Shown here in pieces: positions 22,291 through 34,768 of a stretch of DNA of 64,000 bases. The translations under genes were made by a program, and so were the position numbers. The number at the start of each line of letters is the position of its first letter. Position 1 is the first letter of the stretch. Source of the DNA: Siderastrea siderea (lineage: Eukaryota; Cnidaria; Anthozoa; Scleractinia; Rhizangiidae); NCBI GenBank assembly GCA_964030785.1, contig OZ034967.1:67695913-67759912 (forward strand), in the 5' to 3' direction. Under the pieces are notes generated by a model. It made no database searches. It saw nothing but the letters and a program-made list of their open reading frames with translations, and was not told the DNA's origin.

Positions 22291-23205
22291 AGTTTCTAGA
22301 AATTTGCTTTATTATGAATATAAAAGTTATGATGGCACAAGCACATATCTTTATACATTTTTGTGCTGTAGTTCTTCTATTCTTTGTAAAAACAGTAATT
22401 GCATGCTTCAGATTGTAAAGAAGGGTGGGGCGATTCGCAAAAAAGTTGGAACTTTACTAGTTTCCTCTTAGTTTTACTGATTTTCTTTTTAAGGTGCAGT
22501 TGGGACTGGCAGTAGCTATGCACGCACAATGTTCAGTTGTGGAATTCAGATGTTCTTCTTCATTATTTCACCAATATAGTGGCAGGAAACGCTGAAAACA
22601 GCGTAGGACAGAATACCATCCACAAAAATCCCTTAGCAACAATGCGAGATTTGTAGTTAAGAATCCCCCTTCGTCAAGTTACAAAATCCTTTTTTCACGG
22701 TGATGTGAGATTTATCTGGATGGCAATATGGTTAATTACAGGGGGGTAACTTAATGCAGAATGAATCAAATAGTTACACCATGTTTACGTGATACCGGTA
22801 TGAACTCACCCAGGTATGGCTTGCACTGTTATGAGATTTTGTGCTGTAATCATGTAACAAATACAGAGAAGCAAGAGGGAACTGGGGTGAACTTGTAGCA
22901 GAATGAAAAGCATACAATGAACTGGTGTCATGCAAACACCCCCTCAGACTAAAGTTGAGCAGCTCTCAAGAATGTTTAACAACATCCTCAGATACCCAGG
23001 GGCAGTAAAACCCTGATTTCATTAAAGCAGTGTAAACTCAGACTGGTGCAATTTTGTTTACATGAGACCAGTCTGAAATTCAGACTGGCATAAGTATTTA
23101 CATGAGACCAACCATCTCGAAAAATACAGTTTACCTTTCATCCACCTGGAATGCTTCAATGCCACTTATTTAAATGCACATGCTCAAAACTCAAAACAAA
23201 TACCC
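22291..23205. other. Intergenic sequence, nothing recognised
   Basis: A short AGACTGG/ATGAGACCA direct repeat occurs around 23040-23110; otherwise nothing stands out. Confidence 0.35.
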
Positions 23206-23668
23206 GTAAACTGCCGCTTATAAGCCCGCCTGCTTACAAGCCCCTAGGCTATAGGCCCATCCACCTGTAAACAAAAAATACATCCGGTAATATGCCACCC
23301 CCCCCCCCCGGATATAAGCCCTCCTCTAGTTTTCCCTGTTTCCTTAATATTAAGCACTCTCACAGAAAACTGCAAAGATTAACTCTGAGCTTCTGTTTTG
23401 TTATGTTCCAGTTACGTTCACGTTGTTGCAGTTTTGATTTTGTTGTTAAAATTGAAGTGAATTCGAATTATTGTGACATTTCAAAGGTTAATTACAAACT
23501 GGTACATTAAAAATGCATTTCGATCAACACTGCTGTGGCTCATTTTGTAATGTTTTTCTTATCCCGCTTATAAGCCCCCCCCCCCGGAAATAAGCCCCTC
23601 TATTTATAAGCCCACCCAAAACCCCTTACAAAGTTGTATCAGCCTAGGGCTTATAAGCGGCAGTTTAC
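23206..23668. mobile_element. 463-bp MITE with C-rich ends
   Basis: The left end GTAAACTGCCGCTTATAAGC is repeated inverted at the right end (CTTATAAGCGGCAGTTTAC). TTATAAGCCC and C9-C11 tracts recur inside each arm. It has no coding capacity. Confidence 0.65.
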
Positions 23669-24153
23669 AGTGTCTTAAAACATTTGGGGTAGTTTTTCAT
23701 GCGAGCGTGCATGCTCAGTGCATGACACAGCATGACATAAAGCCAATTTTGTGAATTGTGTGTGCAGTATGGATGCGCAGAAAAATATTGCGCAAATATC
23801 CTTAGAACCTCCCTAAAGCCATGGGCTTACTTTTGGCAACTGAGATAATTAAACTCTGCTTTGTTTCCCATACAGGTTTTTATTCCATCAACCTGATGTC
23901 AGAAAAAATATGGCAGTTTATTGTAAGGCTTTGGTTAATAAATTTGTACTCTTAGCTACATGTATGTTCCCAGGCTGACATTATCAATTGCAATAAAAAA
24001 TTTTAAGAGCAGTTTTGAAATAAGGTTTTATATTTTTTTTTTGGTAAATTTTGATGTTGGTGATTAGTTTGACTGTATCCACATACACTTCATGTTCCCT
24101 CAGTAACACATCCATACACCAGTAGCATTTCAGTTATTTGGGAGTAACCCTAC

Positions 24154-24190
24154 TCCCCCCCCCCCCCCCACACACACAAGCACACACACA
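24154..24190. repeat. Poly-C followed by (CA)n
   Basis: A run of about 16 C is followed by CACACACA repeats. Confidence 0.85.
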
Positions 24191-24850
24191 ACTAACTTCC
24201 CAGGAATAATGATTCAGACTTATTTACTTGAATTCACTTGACAGGGAAAACTTTTCAAATGATGGATTCACCACATTCTAATCCCCTCTTGTCAGTTCAT
24301 TACATGACAGGTTTCTGACTATCCTGAAATGATTTATGAAGAGGCTTTTCTTTTTGTTTCTCTTTGCTACCAGATTTTGACAATCAGTAACATTGCTCAT
24401 TGGTGACATTAGATGCAGTGTAAAGGCTATTGATCAAACCAAAAACAAATTAAACCACAAGATTTACTACCATCACAGTCAGTGAGTCATAATCTGTGCA
24501 TCAAATAAAGTCACTAGTGGTTACTGGACCATTTGTTATTCGCGTTGGCAACACTGTTAGTCACAAATTTTTAATTGACTGATTGACCGATTTATCAACT
24601 AAGTGGTTGAGTGGTTGATTCATGAGTGATGGGTACTTAAAGAGATTGATTTTAATATAATAGTCCCTGGGCATCAATAAGAGTAAACAAGGTACATTGT
24701 TATTCCACTATAGCATCAGTTTATCATATAAGGGGGAAACACATACATGAGAGTATGAGTGTATTGCACTGTAGTGTCCCGGTTTCAAATCACTCATTGA
24801 ATAAATCATTTAAAATGATAGGCAAATATTGTAGTGGAATAATAAATATC

Positions 24851-24954
24851 ATTCAGTGGTTTTACAGATAATGGTCAAGGACATTTTACCGGTACTCATT
24901 GCTCGCATTTTTCCTCGCTCTATACCACACAACTTATCTGTCAAACCACTGAAT
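24851..24954. repeat. 104-bp inverted repeat / MITE
   Basis: ATTCAGTGGTTTTACAGATAA and its near complement TTATCTGTCAAACCACTGAAT bound the segment, forming a simple snap-back MITE. Confidence 0.6.
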
Positions 24955-25145
24955 AAGGTGGAGGTATTTTTCAATTAGTACCTTGTCTATGCAATTTGAC
25001 AACTCTGCAGAAATGTAAATAAATTAAACCGTAGACTTGTGGCAGAGAAAAGGCCGAGGTAAGGTGAACAAAAATAATTATTGTGCCCAATATTTAAGTT
25101 TACAACCTAAAACTGGGGCTTATTTAGAATTTTGTAAAACAGGTT

Positions 25146-25546
25146 CATACCTGCCATCCGTCCCCATTTAATGGGAATTGTCCCGATTTTGGAGTTTCAA
25201 AACCCAAAAAAATCGGGACATTCCAATTTTCCAGGAAAAAAGACAATTTGGAACTGGATCATTAAAGATTGGTCTTCAATTGGTCTTTTTTTGACTTTTC
25301 TTTTGTTTTGTGCAATACATGTGGTGCTTGAGACCATTAACAACACCTGAGAATTCTAATGCTAAGACAGTACAGTACAGGCAATACTTTTAAAAACTAA
25401 TGCAAAAACCCTAGAGCATCCTAGACCCTGCTCAGTGTTGGGGGACAGTGGGGGGGGGGGGGGGGGAGGTAGGGCACTACCCCAGGACTGGGGTGAGGAT
25501 GGGGGGTGTGGTCCCTATTTCTGATTTTATAAGGTTGGCAGGTATG
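25146..25546. mobile_element. MITE with CATACCTGCCA termini
   Basis: CATACCTGCCA at the left and TGGCAGGTATG at the right form short TIRs. The interior has a nested AATTGTCCCGATTTTGG / AAAATCGGGACATTCC stem and a 17-G tract near 25450. Non-coding. Confidence 0.5.
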
Positions 25547-25622
25547 CAGATTCTAATTTGATGAGAGGTGTATTTACTAATAATTACCTAAACTATAATG
25601 TTGCTGTCAGGTACCACTTGAG

Positions 25623-25664
<42 letters not shown>

Positions 25665-25709
25665 ATAATAATAAATAAAATAAATAATAATAACTAAATA
25701 AATAAAAAT
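25623..25709. repeat. (AAT)n / (AAAT)n microsatellite
   Basis: Long AAT array grading into AAAT repeats. Confidence 0.9.
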
Positions 25710-26805
25710 TGGAGTTCCGCTTTTAGGCTTGGCTAAATCTATATATTAACAATTCTCTTATCTAGTGATTTGAATTAACCCGTGAAATAGATACTAAACT
25801 ATTACGCATTATTACACACTAATTCCATTGTTTTCTTTTGTTCAGCTTTGACTATTAGACACTAATTGTTAGATATTGTTTCACGGGTTAAGTAAAATCA
25901 CTCTAAATTTTTTCTGTATTTTATATTTCAAAAAAGCTTCAAAAGTTAATGTGATTGTTCTTCAATATCACTACCTTCAGCTGCATCTATGCCAGCATGT
26001 ATGGAGCATAAAGAACTTTATAAGTAAGGGAAATGGTCAAAACTATTGTACTCAGACAGGACCCACCATTCCGTAAAAAGACCGGTGGTCTCTTCATGTA
26101 CCCCCTTCCCCCACCTTAAAAGATGGTGTCTTGTTTGTATAGCCCCCACTCTATCAGAAGTAGAAACTAAGAAAAAGATTCAAACCTCCCTGTGCCATTT
26201 CTCCAGCAATGCAAGCTTCATGCACACCTAATATGAAAGTCTCAACTCAAATTTTGAGGCCAATAAATTTTCTCCATTTGGCTAATCAAACTGGTGGTAT
26301 CTTGCATAGCCCCCGTACCCCTACACAAGGTGGGTCCTCATCGAGTACACTTGTTATGACCACTTCCCTAAGGTTGCAACAAACAGGATACAATAATTTT
26401 TAAAATGTGCCTTCAGAAACACCAATGTACTATATCACCACCACCTATTAATCTGCAGAAATGCATGGTTACAGATTTCATTTTTGCCCCTTGTGATATA
26501 AACAAATATCAGCTACAGTGGTTACTAATCACATGATCACCCATGTGAATTTTGGAAAATTCAATTGAAACTAAAATTGATTCTACTAAATTTTGACTTA
26601 AAAACACTGGTCGGGAGCCAAATGATGAAAAATCTTCCCAGGTAAGAAAGTCAAAATTTTACGAATTCAAATTTGAAGAAAGCTGGAATTGAAATGAGAA
26701 TAAAGCAAAATTCAGTGCATGTTTGTTCAAACACAACTCCATCTTTTCTTTAAAATTATAACCATAAGTCTGTGAAGTATGATCATCTGGGGGAGTGTAC
26801 TCCTG
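25710..26805. other. Intergenic sequence, nothing recognised
   Basis: Short ORFs only; no domain seen. Confidence 0.3.
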
Positions 26806-26810
26806 AGGAG

Positions 26811-26923
26811 GACTGTTTGTGGTGACATTGACTGACATTGACATCATCAGAGCCAGCCGGCTTGACCCTGATGATGAATTCGCTCAGGTTGTCGAAACGT
26901 CAGTCAATGTCACCACAAACATT
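26811..26923. repeat. Inverted repeat around a GTTGTCGAAACGTCAGTC motif
   Basis: TGTTTGTGGTGACATTGACTGA and its near complement TCAGTCAATGTCACCACAAACA flank a palindromic CATCATCAGAGC...GATGATG centre. Similar phrases are common in dispersed metazoan repeats (from memory), so a transposon end is likely. Confidence 0.5.
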
Positions 26924-27042
26924 CCTTCTCCGGACTACACTCGCCAGGACAATCATACTTCACCAACTTATGATATGACTCATGGGTCCAAACCTTTTAC
27001 AAAATTACAACTGGCTTAGCTTAAATTTTAATTTTCATTTAA

Positions 27043-28359
27043 GGCCCACCTTCACCCAAAAGGCCTTGCGCACCGTAGCCTGCATAGCAGGTGAAGTGGG
27101 GAAGGGGGAAGGGGAGCGAGCGGGGGAGAAAAACGGGGGTCTAGCCCCCAGACACCCGTTTTTCTCCCACGCTTGCTCCCCTTCCCCTTTCCCCACTTCA
27201 CCTGCTACGCAGGCTATGCGCACCGCAGTTGCTGTTTATGAATTTCATGTAACGCAAAATTGTTTCTGAGCAGGTTTTCTTTGAAAATCTGTTTCCTTCA
27301 GAGTCATCTTGTTGAAAATCGTCCATAAGCATGCAGGAATTTATTCTTCAATTATCAAGCTGTTGTTTCCAGGAATTATTTTGTGACTGTGCCGGCCAAA
27401 CGTATTTTTTTTCACTCCTACATTGTCCAATATGTTGCTGCCAAAGATACCTCGCAGTTGAAGATGCTGTATGGTTATCCCGAAGGAAAATATTGTCAGT
27501 ATTTGTCTCAGAGGAGCTTGTGTTATGAAGCACAAAAAAACAAAAAAAACCCCAGAGATTTAATGAATCTCTTGTAGTGATCTGATTGTATAGAATGTGG
27601 GACCTTCGCAAGTAAGTTTGATTCGTACCATTTGATTTCATTTGCGGGATGTGAACAAAATGGCTCGCGACTGTGTAATAAATGAATGGTTTTGCAGAAC
27701 TTTTTTCTTCCTCTGTGTCTATCGTCGTAGGGTTGAATTCAATAATAGTTTTCTTAGTTAGCCACAGGTTCAGGTAGATTTGATCGAAGATTAGTACATA
27801 TGTATGGCTGGCTTTCAAAGGTTACAATTGTAATGCAGGAGTCACTGGACAACTGCTATTTTGCAAGCGATAATCAGTGAGTTGCTCTCCAGTTGCATAC
27901 GTTGTTTACATGTATTCCCCTTCAGAGCAACCTCTATAATGACTTGGAAAGACCTTCAAAATCACTGTTACTTTATAAGACAATAAGATTGCAATTTGCA
28001 AACAAAAACAATCGAATGTCGTGTAAACGTTAGTCGCTTGCTGGCACTTAGAAATGCAAACATAAACTGAATTCTCGCTTTCTATTTCACTGAAACTTTC
28101 ATGTGGCGAACTACACATAATTCCAACGTTTTGGGGAGTAAATGCATTTCATGGAAGCCAAAAGACTTGTAGATTGAGGTCGTTCATGTAGATTGGTGCA
28201 AATCGCTACGAGTTCACTGTTTCGATTTGTTTTAAATATATGTGACGATTTTCTCGGTCGCAGAAATATTCTGGCAACCAGTCAGATCGCGAGAAGGACA
28301 ATAAAGCCATTTGAAAACAATAACAAATTGTCGCAAGGCCATTTGGGTGAAGGTGGGCC
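27043..28359. mobile_element. TTAA-flanked non-autonomous DNA transposon (1.3 kb)
   Basis: TIRs of 28 bp with one mismatch begin GGCCCACCTTCACCCAAA at both ends (27043-27070 and 28332-28359). TTAA follows or precedes each end (27039-27042 and 28360-28363), the target duplication typical of piggyBac and Kolobok elements. The longest internal ORF (minus, 27348-27818) resembles nothing known to me. The left TIR is itself split by a smaller MITE. Confidence 0.7.
27076..27216. mobile_element. 141-bp snap-back MITE with exact 9-bp target duplication
   Basis: Almost perfectly palindromic: TAGCCTGCATAGCAGG at the left, and TAGCCTGCGTAGCAGG read inward from the right end. It is followed by purine-rich GGGGAAGGGGGAAGGGGAGC arms. 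TGCGCACCG is repeated exactly at 27067-27075 and 27217-27225. It sits inside the left TIR of the TTAA element, so it is younger than that element. Confidence 0.8.
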
Positions 28360-28363
28360 TTAA

Positions 28364-29660
28364 AGTATAAGGACTGGTAAAATTGTTCATCATATTTCCA
28401 ACACAGCTTTCATGAATTGACATCCCTCCAAAAGTCAAAGTTGGCTTCTTGAACTTGCACCTACACGCATGAACGCAATTCCTAAATGACCACCACAGGC
28501 AATTAATAAATAAAACGAATGAATTTTAGTCAAACATGGTATCATCCATTTTCTCAAATGCTTGACATGTGCAGAGAAGCAGGCCCTTAGATGTGGTCAA
28601 CAACAACATTGTAGTTTCCAACAGCCCACAAAATATTGTTACAAAAACACAATGATATCATTCCATTTTCTTACAATGTAAATTAGTTTTCATCGAGTAA
28701 AAAAAGGCTAAAACATGGAGGTCATTTAAGATTGTTTACCTTCCAATAACATCTTTCAAATAAGAATATTTTCACTAAAGAATTGTTGAACTCTTTACAT
28801 TTAAATGCTACAGTTTTCAATGGCAATCCCCAGACTTTATGTTGCTAACAATTATTGCAACTAAACAGTGTCAAAAGAACTGAACACGAAGATGCAGGCA
28901 TACAGCTTTACAGCTACCCGTTTGCATTCACCTTAATAAGCTTCCTAGCTTGTAACATCTCCTTTGAATGACAAACTGGAAGGGAAGCCTTTAGGCTGAG
29001 AGTAAATTGAAGTTCCAAGCCTAAGCTTACCGGCAAAAGGTCCATATTTCCTACGTTTGGCCTTTTGCGAATTCCACAACCCGCCAAAACAGTCGTTGAT
29101 CCACTGGTGTTAATAAGAACTTATGTTCACAACGTCGATTTCATTTGTTCACTTCGATCCAAAATCCACATGCAAGGCTCCAAAACATTTCTTGGCACGT
29201 AATCCAGTGCAAAAGATGCAATCGTCCACCTTTGTTTTAACTTGAGAGATGCTTTTTTGTCCTCAAACTACGAACAAATGCTAGCTAAATGAATCTTGCA
29301 TGCTTCCGTCGAGCAACCGTCACTTTCAAAATGGCGCCTGCTCTAATGTTACAAAGATCACATGACTCAATATTGACAACTGCTGACCAGTGAATGCAGG
29401 CGCATTGATTTCGGGCTCTTGAATTGAAATATTAGAATTCACGCCATTTTAGACAGGAACTTACCAAACTTTTGATTTCAGTGGATGAATTACCACAATA
29501 TCTTTTATTTTATTTGCTTTATTTCCAAAAAATGGATTCATAATTAAATTGAGATCGAAGTTTATCATAGAAATGATGCGCGAGTACCTGCACTCCACCC
29601 TCAACCCTAACCCCCCAAAATAAGATGTACCTCTTGTAGCAGAGTAAAAAGATACAATAA
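28364..29660. other. Intergenic sequence, nothing recognised
   Basis: No convincing ORF or repeat on either strand. Confidence 0.3.
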
Positions 29661-30168
29661 TAAAGTAATGACTCTGATAGGGAGTTATCCCAACTCCTCC
29701 AAAACGACTCCATCAAAGTCACTCCAGAACTACTCTCTAAAAGGAGTTAAATAAGTCCACGAAAATAACTCGCATAAGATAGTTATTTTAACCCTTGTTA
29801 GAGAGTTAAAATCGCTCCCTAATTACTCCCTAAGGAGAGTTGAACTAACTCCTCCAAAATGACCCCGAAAAAGGAGCTATTTTAACTCTCCTTGCAGAGT
29901 TACACTGAAATTTAACTTCAAAAAAAGTGTTAAATTTAACTCCAGAGGAGTACAATTTAACTCCAAATTGGCGTTAAAATAACTCCCACCAGTGTAACTC
30001 CAATTTAGGGGTTAACTTAACTCCCCTAAAGAATACAGTAACTCCTTTTCGGGGTTAAAATAACTCCTTTTGGAGTTAAATTAACTCCCCAAACAATAAC
30101 TCCACCTTAAGGAGTTAGTTTAACTCCACTACAGGAGTTAAAATAACTCTTTGAAAATTACTGTGTAA
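29661..30168. repeat. Array of GGAGTTA...TAACTCC palindromes
   Basis: About 500 bp packed with AACTCC (12 exact by eye) and GGAGTT (5 exact) plus many one-base variants. They are commonly arranged as a 17-bp palindrome GGAGTTAAAATAACTCC or its inverse order. Spacing is irregular, unlike a simple satellite. The array ends exactly where the block-C extension begins (30165), so it may be an inserted element. No coding potential. Confidence 0.75.
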
Positions 30169-31447
30169 TACAGCCCTGTAACGTGAAATCAGATACTGTG
30201 ATCCCCTCTTTTTATTTCATTGTTTCAATGTACTTGGTGTAATTAATAACTGTGCAAACTTTCTGAGCCCTTATTGCCTACTTTCAATTACGCTCCCAGA
30301 CTTTATATTTCGTTAAATATCTTAGCTAGTCCGCGTTTTACACCCAATTCGCAGTCCGTAGTCCGTTTATACTGACTGATTAAAAAATTAAGTCTTTCAC
30401 CTTCGTAACTGTGTTTTAAAGGTCTAGATTTCAGTTACTAGTCGTCTTCAAAAGCTTCTCCCGCAGTCCTGCAGTCGTCAAAACGTACGACTGACCGTTT
30501 CGTTGTCACGAAGCTACGCAACACCTGACATCGATGCGTCAGTAAGCGAAGCCAAAAGAAAGAGATCTTTCTTTCTTGTTAAAAGAAGCAGATAAAATAT
30601 CAGGTTCTTGTTTTAAAAAATGAAATTCTTTTCCCGTTACCTGGACTTGAATGACCATCAGTTTTCTCGCGTATGGCGTAGCTGTTACGTGGTTCGCATC
30701 AATAAGGCAGTAAAGTGATACTGAAAACAAAGAAATGTGTAGCTTTCTCGTTCTTTAAGCGTATCAACCAAAAGATATATACATTACAACTTATGAACAA
30801 CTAAATAGCATTTTTGGGTTCATTTGTGTTTCTTTCTCGTGTTTAAGCGTACCAAGCGAAAGACATAAACAAAGTGAAAGGAAAGACTTCTAGAAATTAG
30901 TTCCTGAAATTAGATCTCCGTATGGCGTAGCCGACATTTACCCTCAATTTTTATACATTGCGGTCAATATCTGTCTTCTCATTGGCTACGAGCCTACAGC
31001 TAATTCCAGAAATCAGCGCACCTTGCAAACTATTTATTAATGTAACAATCCGCGAGAAGATTAGTGCATAATTTGTAGGTTGCGTGCGCAATACATAATT
31101 TCCAAGAGCAATGTCTAGTTCACGGGTGGTGAATGGCAGCTTTGCACACAGCCAAGGAAAACATGGCAAGTTGATTTGCTACCTCAAGTGAGAAAGAAAT
31201 TGGAAGATTACTGATAGATAAAGACGCCAGAAATAGAAAAAGATCCACCTAAGTAGCAAGCGAAGTCTTTCACAAGTACCTAAGGGTAAAAATGATTTCA
31301 GAAACCGGAAGACAAGAAAGAGTTAGCATAAGTTTTAAAATCTTTCCATGTGGAAGCTCAAAAGAAAGATGGCTTGTCTTACATACGGAGCGTTTGTCGC
31401 TATCGTCGTGAAAACAACGTACAGCGTTTGTGTGGGAATTAAGGTGT
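30165..31447. repeat. Dispersed duplication block C, copy 2 with 500-bp extension
   Basis: 30165-30990 matches 35742-36574. 30670-31447 matches 4890-5655. At AATTAAG (about 31439) it departs from copy 1 into GGTGTTTCGATACAG, suggesting an insertion at a TTAA site in this copy. Confidence 0.8.
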
Positions 31448-32289
31448 TTCGATACAGTTTTTTTGGGACCATACCTCACTTTTAAAATCGGCTCTTAGAC
31501 AGTCTTTATCTTGTCGGATCAACGTGAAATTTGCAGTATTTTTTGGTTTTGGATTGAAATTTAGCGCGGTTTACATTTTGTGAAAATCGATATTTCTATG
31601 ACAACGATAAACAAAAATCCTCGAAAACACTAAAATTGAAATTTTCCTCGATCCAGACTTCACTTTGAAAAGCAAATACCAACATCTTAAACTGTGGTGT
31701 CTGGCAAACAAAATATACAGCAACAAAAAAATTCTGTATGTTTGTTTTGAAATAAATCGCAAAAACATTTTCAACCTTAGTTTTTGCATAGTAATAGTAA
31801 ATGCACCGAAAAATAATCAATGCTTTGATGAAATGGCTAGAAAATACTTGCAAAATGTGTCTTTTACTTACTATTTTACGCCTATAAAGTTTTGTTGAAA
31901 CTGGTGTTCGCGATCTCGAGAACGAATTGTTTTTCTAAGATCATTCGCGTAATAATTTTGTGGTAAGTTTTGCATTTGAGCGCTTTTGCGAAAATCTTAA
32001 GAACAGCTCGATGGATTTTTTTAGAACATTAAACACGCGTGCTTGACGATGTGACCAATTTTAGTATCGAGTCTTATTAACATTGATTCACTGGAACACT
32101 TTTAGATTTAACGTTAAAGAGGACGTATCGACCGACGGAAAAGCTTGCGTTACAAATTCACAGTTGGCAAGTAAATGCTAATATATTCAAAGTAGTGCGT
32201 AATTCATTGCTTCGTGATTTTTATCTGGTTTCTTTGTTCTTTGTTGCACTGTAGATTACAACGAAAAGTAAAAATCACGGAGGAATCTC
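31448..32289. other. Unassigned sequence between blocks C and A
   Basis: May be the body of a TTAA-targeting repeat starting at GGTGTTTCGATACAG, but no matching right end was found. Only short ORFs are present. Confidence 0.3.
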
Positions 32290-33528
32290 TCGCTGTTTGA
32301 GCGACTAAATGCTGAGAAACGTAAGCCACGAAACGTATGTCTGGCATTTATTATACACAAGGGAGGCACATACAAACCTCCTTCATAGACCTGAATGGCA
32401 GGTAGCTTTTCATTCTTAGCTAGTGTTGCGTTTCTACTGGCAGTCTTCGAGGTCATCCAACATTATTTTGCCCGTAAAGGCCAACACCTTTTTTCAACTG
32501 TTTTACTCGAAAGTCTCGAATTTTATATATGATGGCACATGTATCGAACGACTTGAAATTAGTGAGGCATGTTCGCAATTTCACAAAGGAATCCAGGTTT
32601 TTCGGAATATAATGATCTGGAAGTGAAAATGTTTTTCACTGAGTGTGAGTGCAACCTCGTCTTGGGACATCTTTCCAGGCTAAACATTATTGGCCACACT
32701 GTTGAACGAAAGACCTTTTTCTAATCGGAATTGTCTTTGAATTAATTGCACCTCGGCTGCTTCCATTCAGTTTGGAGTGTGGCCAGTCGAGGTCAGTAAA
32801 TTTTCCCTGGTAGTAACTTATAAGTAGCAAACGATCATGTACGACGAGACAGATGTTCCATTTTATACTTCGAAAGGGATATGAAAATGATTTTATTTTC
32901 CTTTGAACTGTGCGGTACCGTAAAATTTTTGAGTTTAAGTTAACCTTGCCGTAGATAATGCTGCAGTTCTCAGCTTGATTTCTTTGTTTGCTAGTTTAGC
33001 GTGTTATGACAGCGTGACAGACTACCTTCTGCAGAGTTTTTGCAATATTCTCGTGTGTACATGTTACAAGATAAACTTTTGGAAGCGTGTTGGCCGTTGA
33101 AATACTCGAACTGAAGCTGCGTTGACTGAAAGGTTTTTCGTATTGCTGCCGATTCCTACATTAAACGTAGACAGGAACAATTGCAAATTCACGGTTAGGC
33201 TCGACTTAGCTAGAGGCGACGAAATTCGGAGCTTTGTTGTGTAATACGGGTTCATTTCTACTGTTCCAGATGCTTTGTTGCATTATTTATTGAATTTGGC
33301 ATTATCCACATGATCGTTAAATTTAATTATATGTTGATCCTGCCCGTGATCAAAGCGTTGTCATCATAATTCCGGGCGTGATCACGCCACCGTGATATGG
33401 GGCGTGATCACGGTCATCAGCCATGGCGTGATTATCTCTGATCACAGTTTTCCCGTGATCATACTGTGATTGCGGCATGATCACGGATCAAAGGTTTCTA
33501 CCACGGCCTGTGATGACGCCTGTATATT
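32290..33528. repeat. Dispersed duplication block A, copy 2
   Basis: Matches 10455-11687. It keeps the exon-like stretch (32391-32456, minus) with the N-A-T sequon and the TGATCACG cluster, but the GPCR TM1 exon beside copy 1 is absent here. Confidence 0.8.
32391..32456 (-). pseudogene. Exon-like N-terminal coding stretch (block A copy 2)
   Basis: Twenty-two codons paralogous to 10551-10616, ending CAG|GTCTAT. No downstream GPCR exon was found nearby, so it is an isolated relic. Confidence 0.3.
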
Positions 33529-33788
33529 TACTTAGGATATGACATGGGGTCTTATGTGCTTTTAACATTTCTAATGCGATCTCATTAACTCATATGCACC
33601 CTCGCCTTAGGCTCACTCTCGCATTTACCTTCTCGTGTTGTCAGCGCGCAACTTTCATCAGTTCTAACGCGCTTTCAATAAGTTTAAACTCCCGTCAACG
33701 ATCTTCTTTTCGAGATCCTTCCCGGTTGGCGAGCTGTATCATATCTTTTCCCTTTATTCCTTGCAGTGGAGGCACAATAGTTCTGTTT

Positions 33789-34768
33789 GGGATCTCCATG
33801 TTCTGACCAATGAGGGTAAACTAACGTTAAACCATTATAAATTAGTCACATTTAGACTTTCTGACTAACATGGACGCAACGGAGCTTCTGAATGATAAAA
33901 CTGCAACAAACAAAACTGATGCTAAGAATAAATTACCGTCATAAAAGTAATTAACAAATAAAACGAAGAGGAGTTAACGTACCTTAGAAAAAAAGTGATA
34001 GAAGGCCTTACTGATCCGGTTCCTGTCTTGAAATAAGCAGCCTAAATAACAAATGTTAAACATACTCTAGCTGAATACATATTACTCCTTTGTATGCACA
34101 GGTGCTTATTTCAAAAATAATTGATAAATCTTTCTTGAGCGCCGAGGTGTTGTCATCATGTTGACGATACATAGTGAAGTTAAAATTAAAAGCTTCAAAA
34201 GTAATATTTCAACTAACATTCAATCCAAAAAAAAAAAAATAATAATAATAAGATTTGTCGAAAGTGGATTTTTTTTCCTTTTAAATCTACGGTGGTGCAG
34301 TTGATGTCATCTCCATACGGTGTTAGTGAGACACTATTATTGAAAACGCTGGCGTCAATAATTTTCTTTTAAGATTATCAACGGAAACTCATAAATGATT
34401 TATACAAATCTATCACATCTGCAACTTTATAGCACGACGTATATCTTTTTGTTTAAATTGTGTTAATCCTTACCTCACTTTTCATGAATTAAAACACCGT
34501 TTCGTATAAAAAAAAGGACTGCAGACTACGGCTTTGATATAAAACATGGACTATGTGTAACACTGACTACGGGCTAGGTATAAAAATTAAGCTGGATACC
34601 TTAAATAATTTGTACTTATACCAAAAGATAATTCCCTTTTGTTTAGAGTGCCCAAAACATGAAACTACAAACTTCATAATTACATGTAATTGCCAATTGT
34701 CCAGTCAAATTGTAATCTTGCAAAACATAATTCTTACCGTAACTTTTCCTATTGGACTTGAAAGTCGA
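33789..34768. repeat. Dispersed duplication block B, copy 2
   Basis: Matches 21330-22290 with small changes, including an added AATAATAATA tract after the shared poly-A. Confidence 0.8.

Noticed and set aside
27348..27818. 156-codon minus-strand ORF
   Set aside because: Lies in a non-autonomous TTAA element, with no recognised motif; length is plausible by chance.
33594..33806. 70-codon plus-strand ORF between blocks A and B
   Set aside because: No motif, no homologous copy, unremarkable length.
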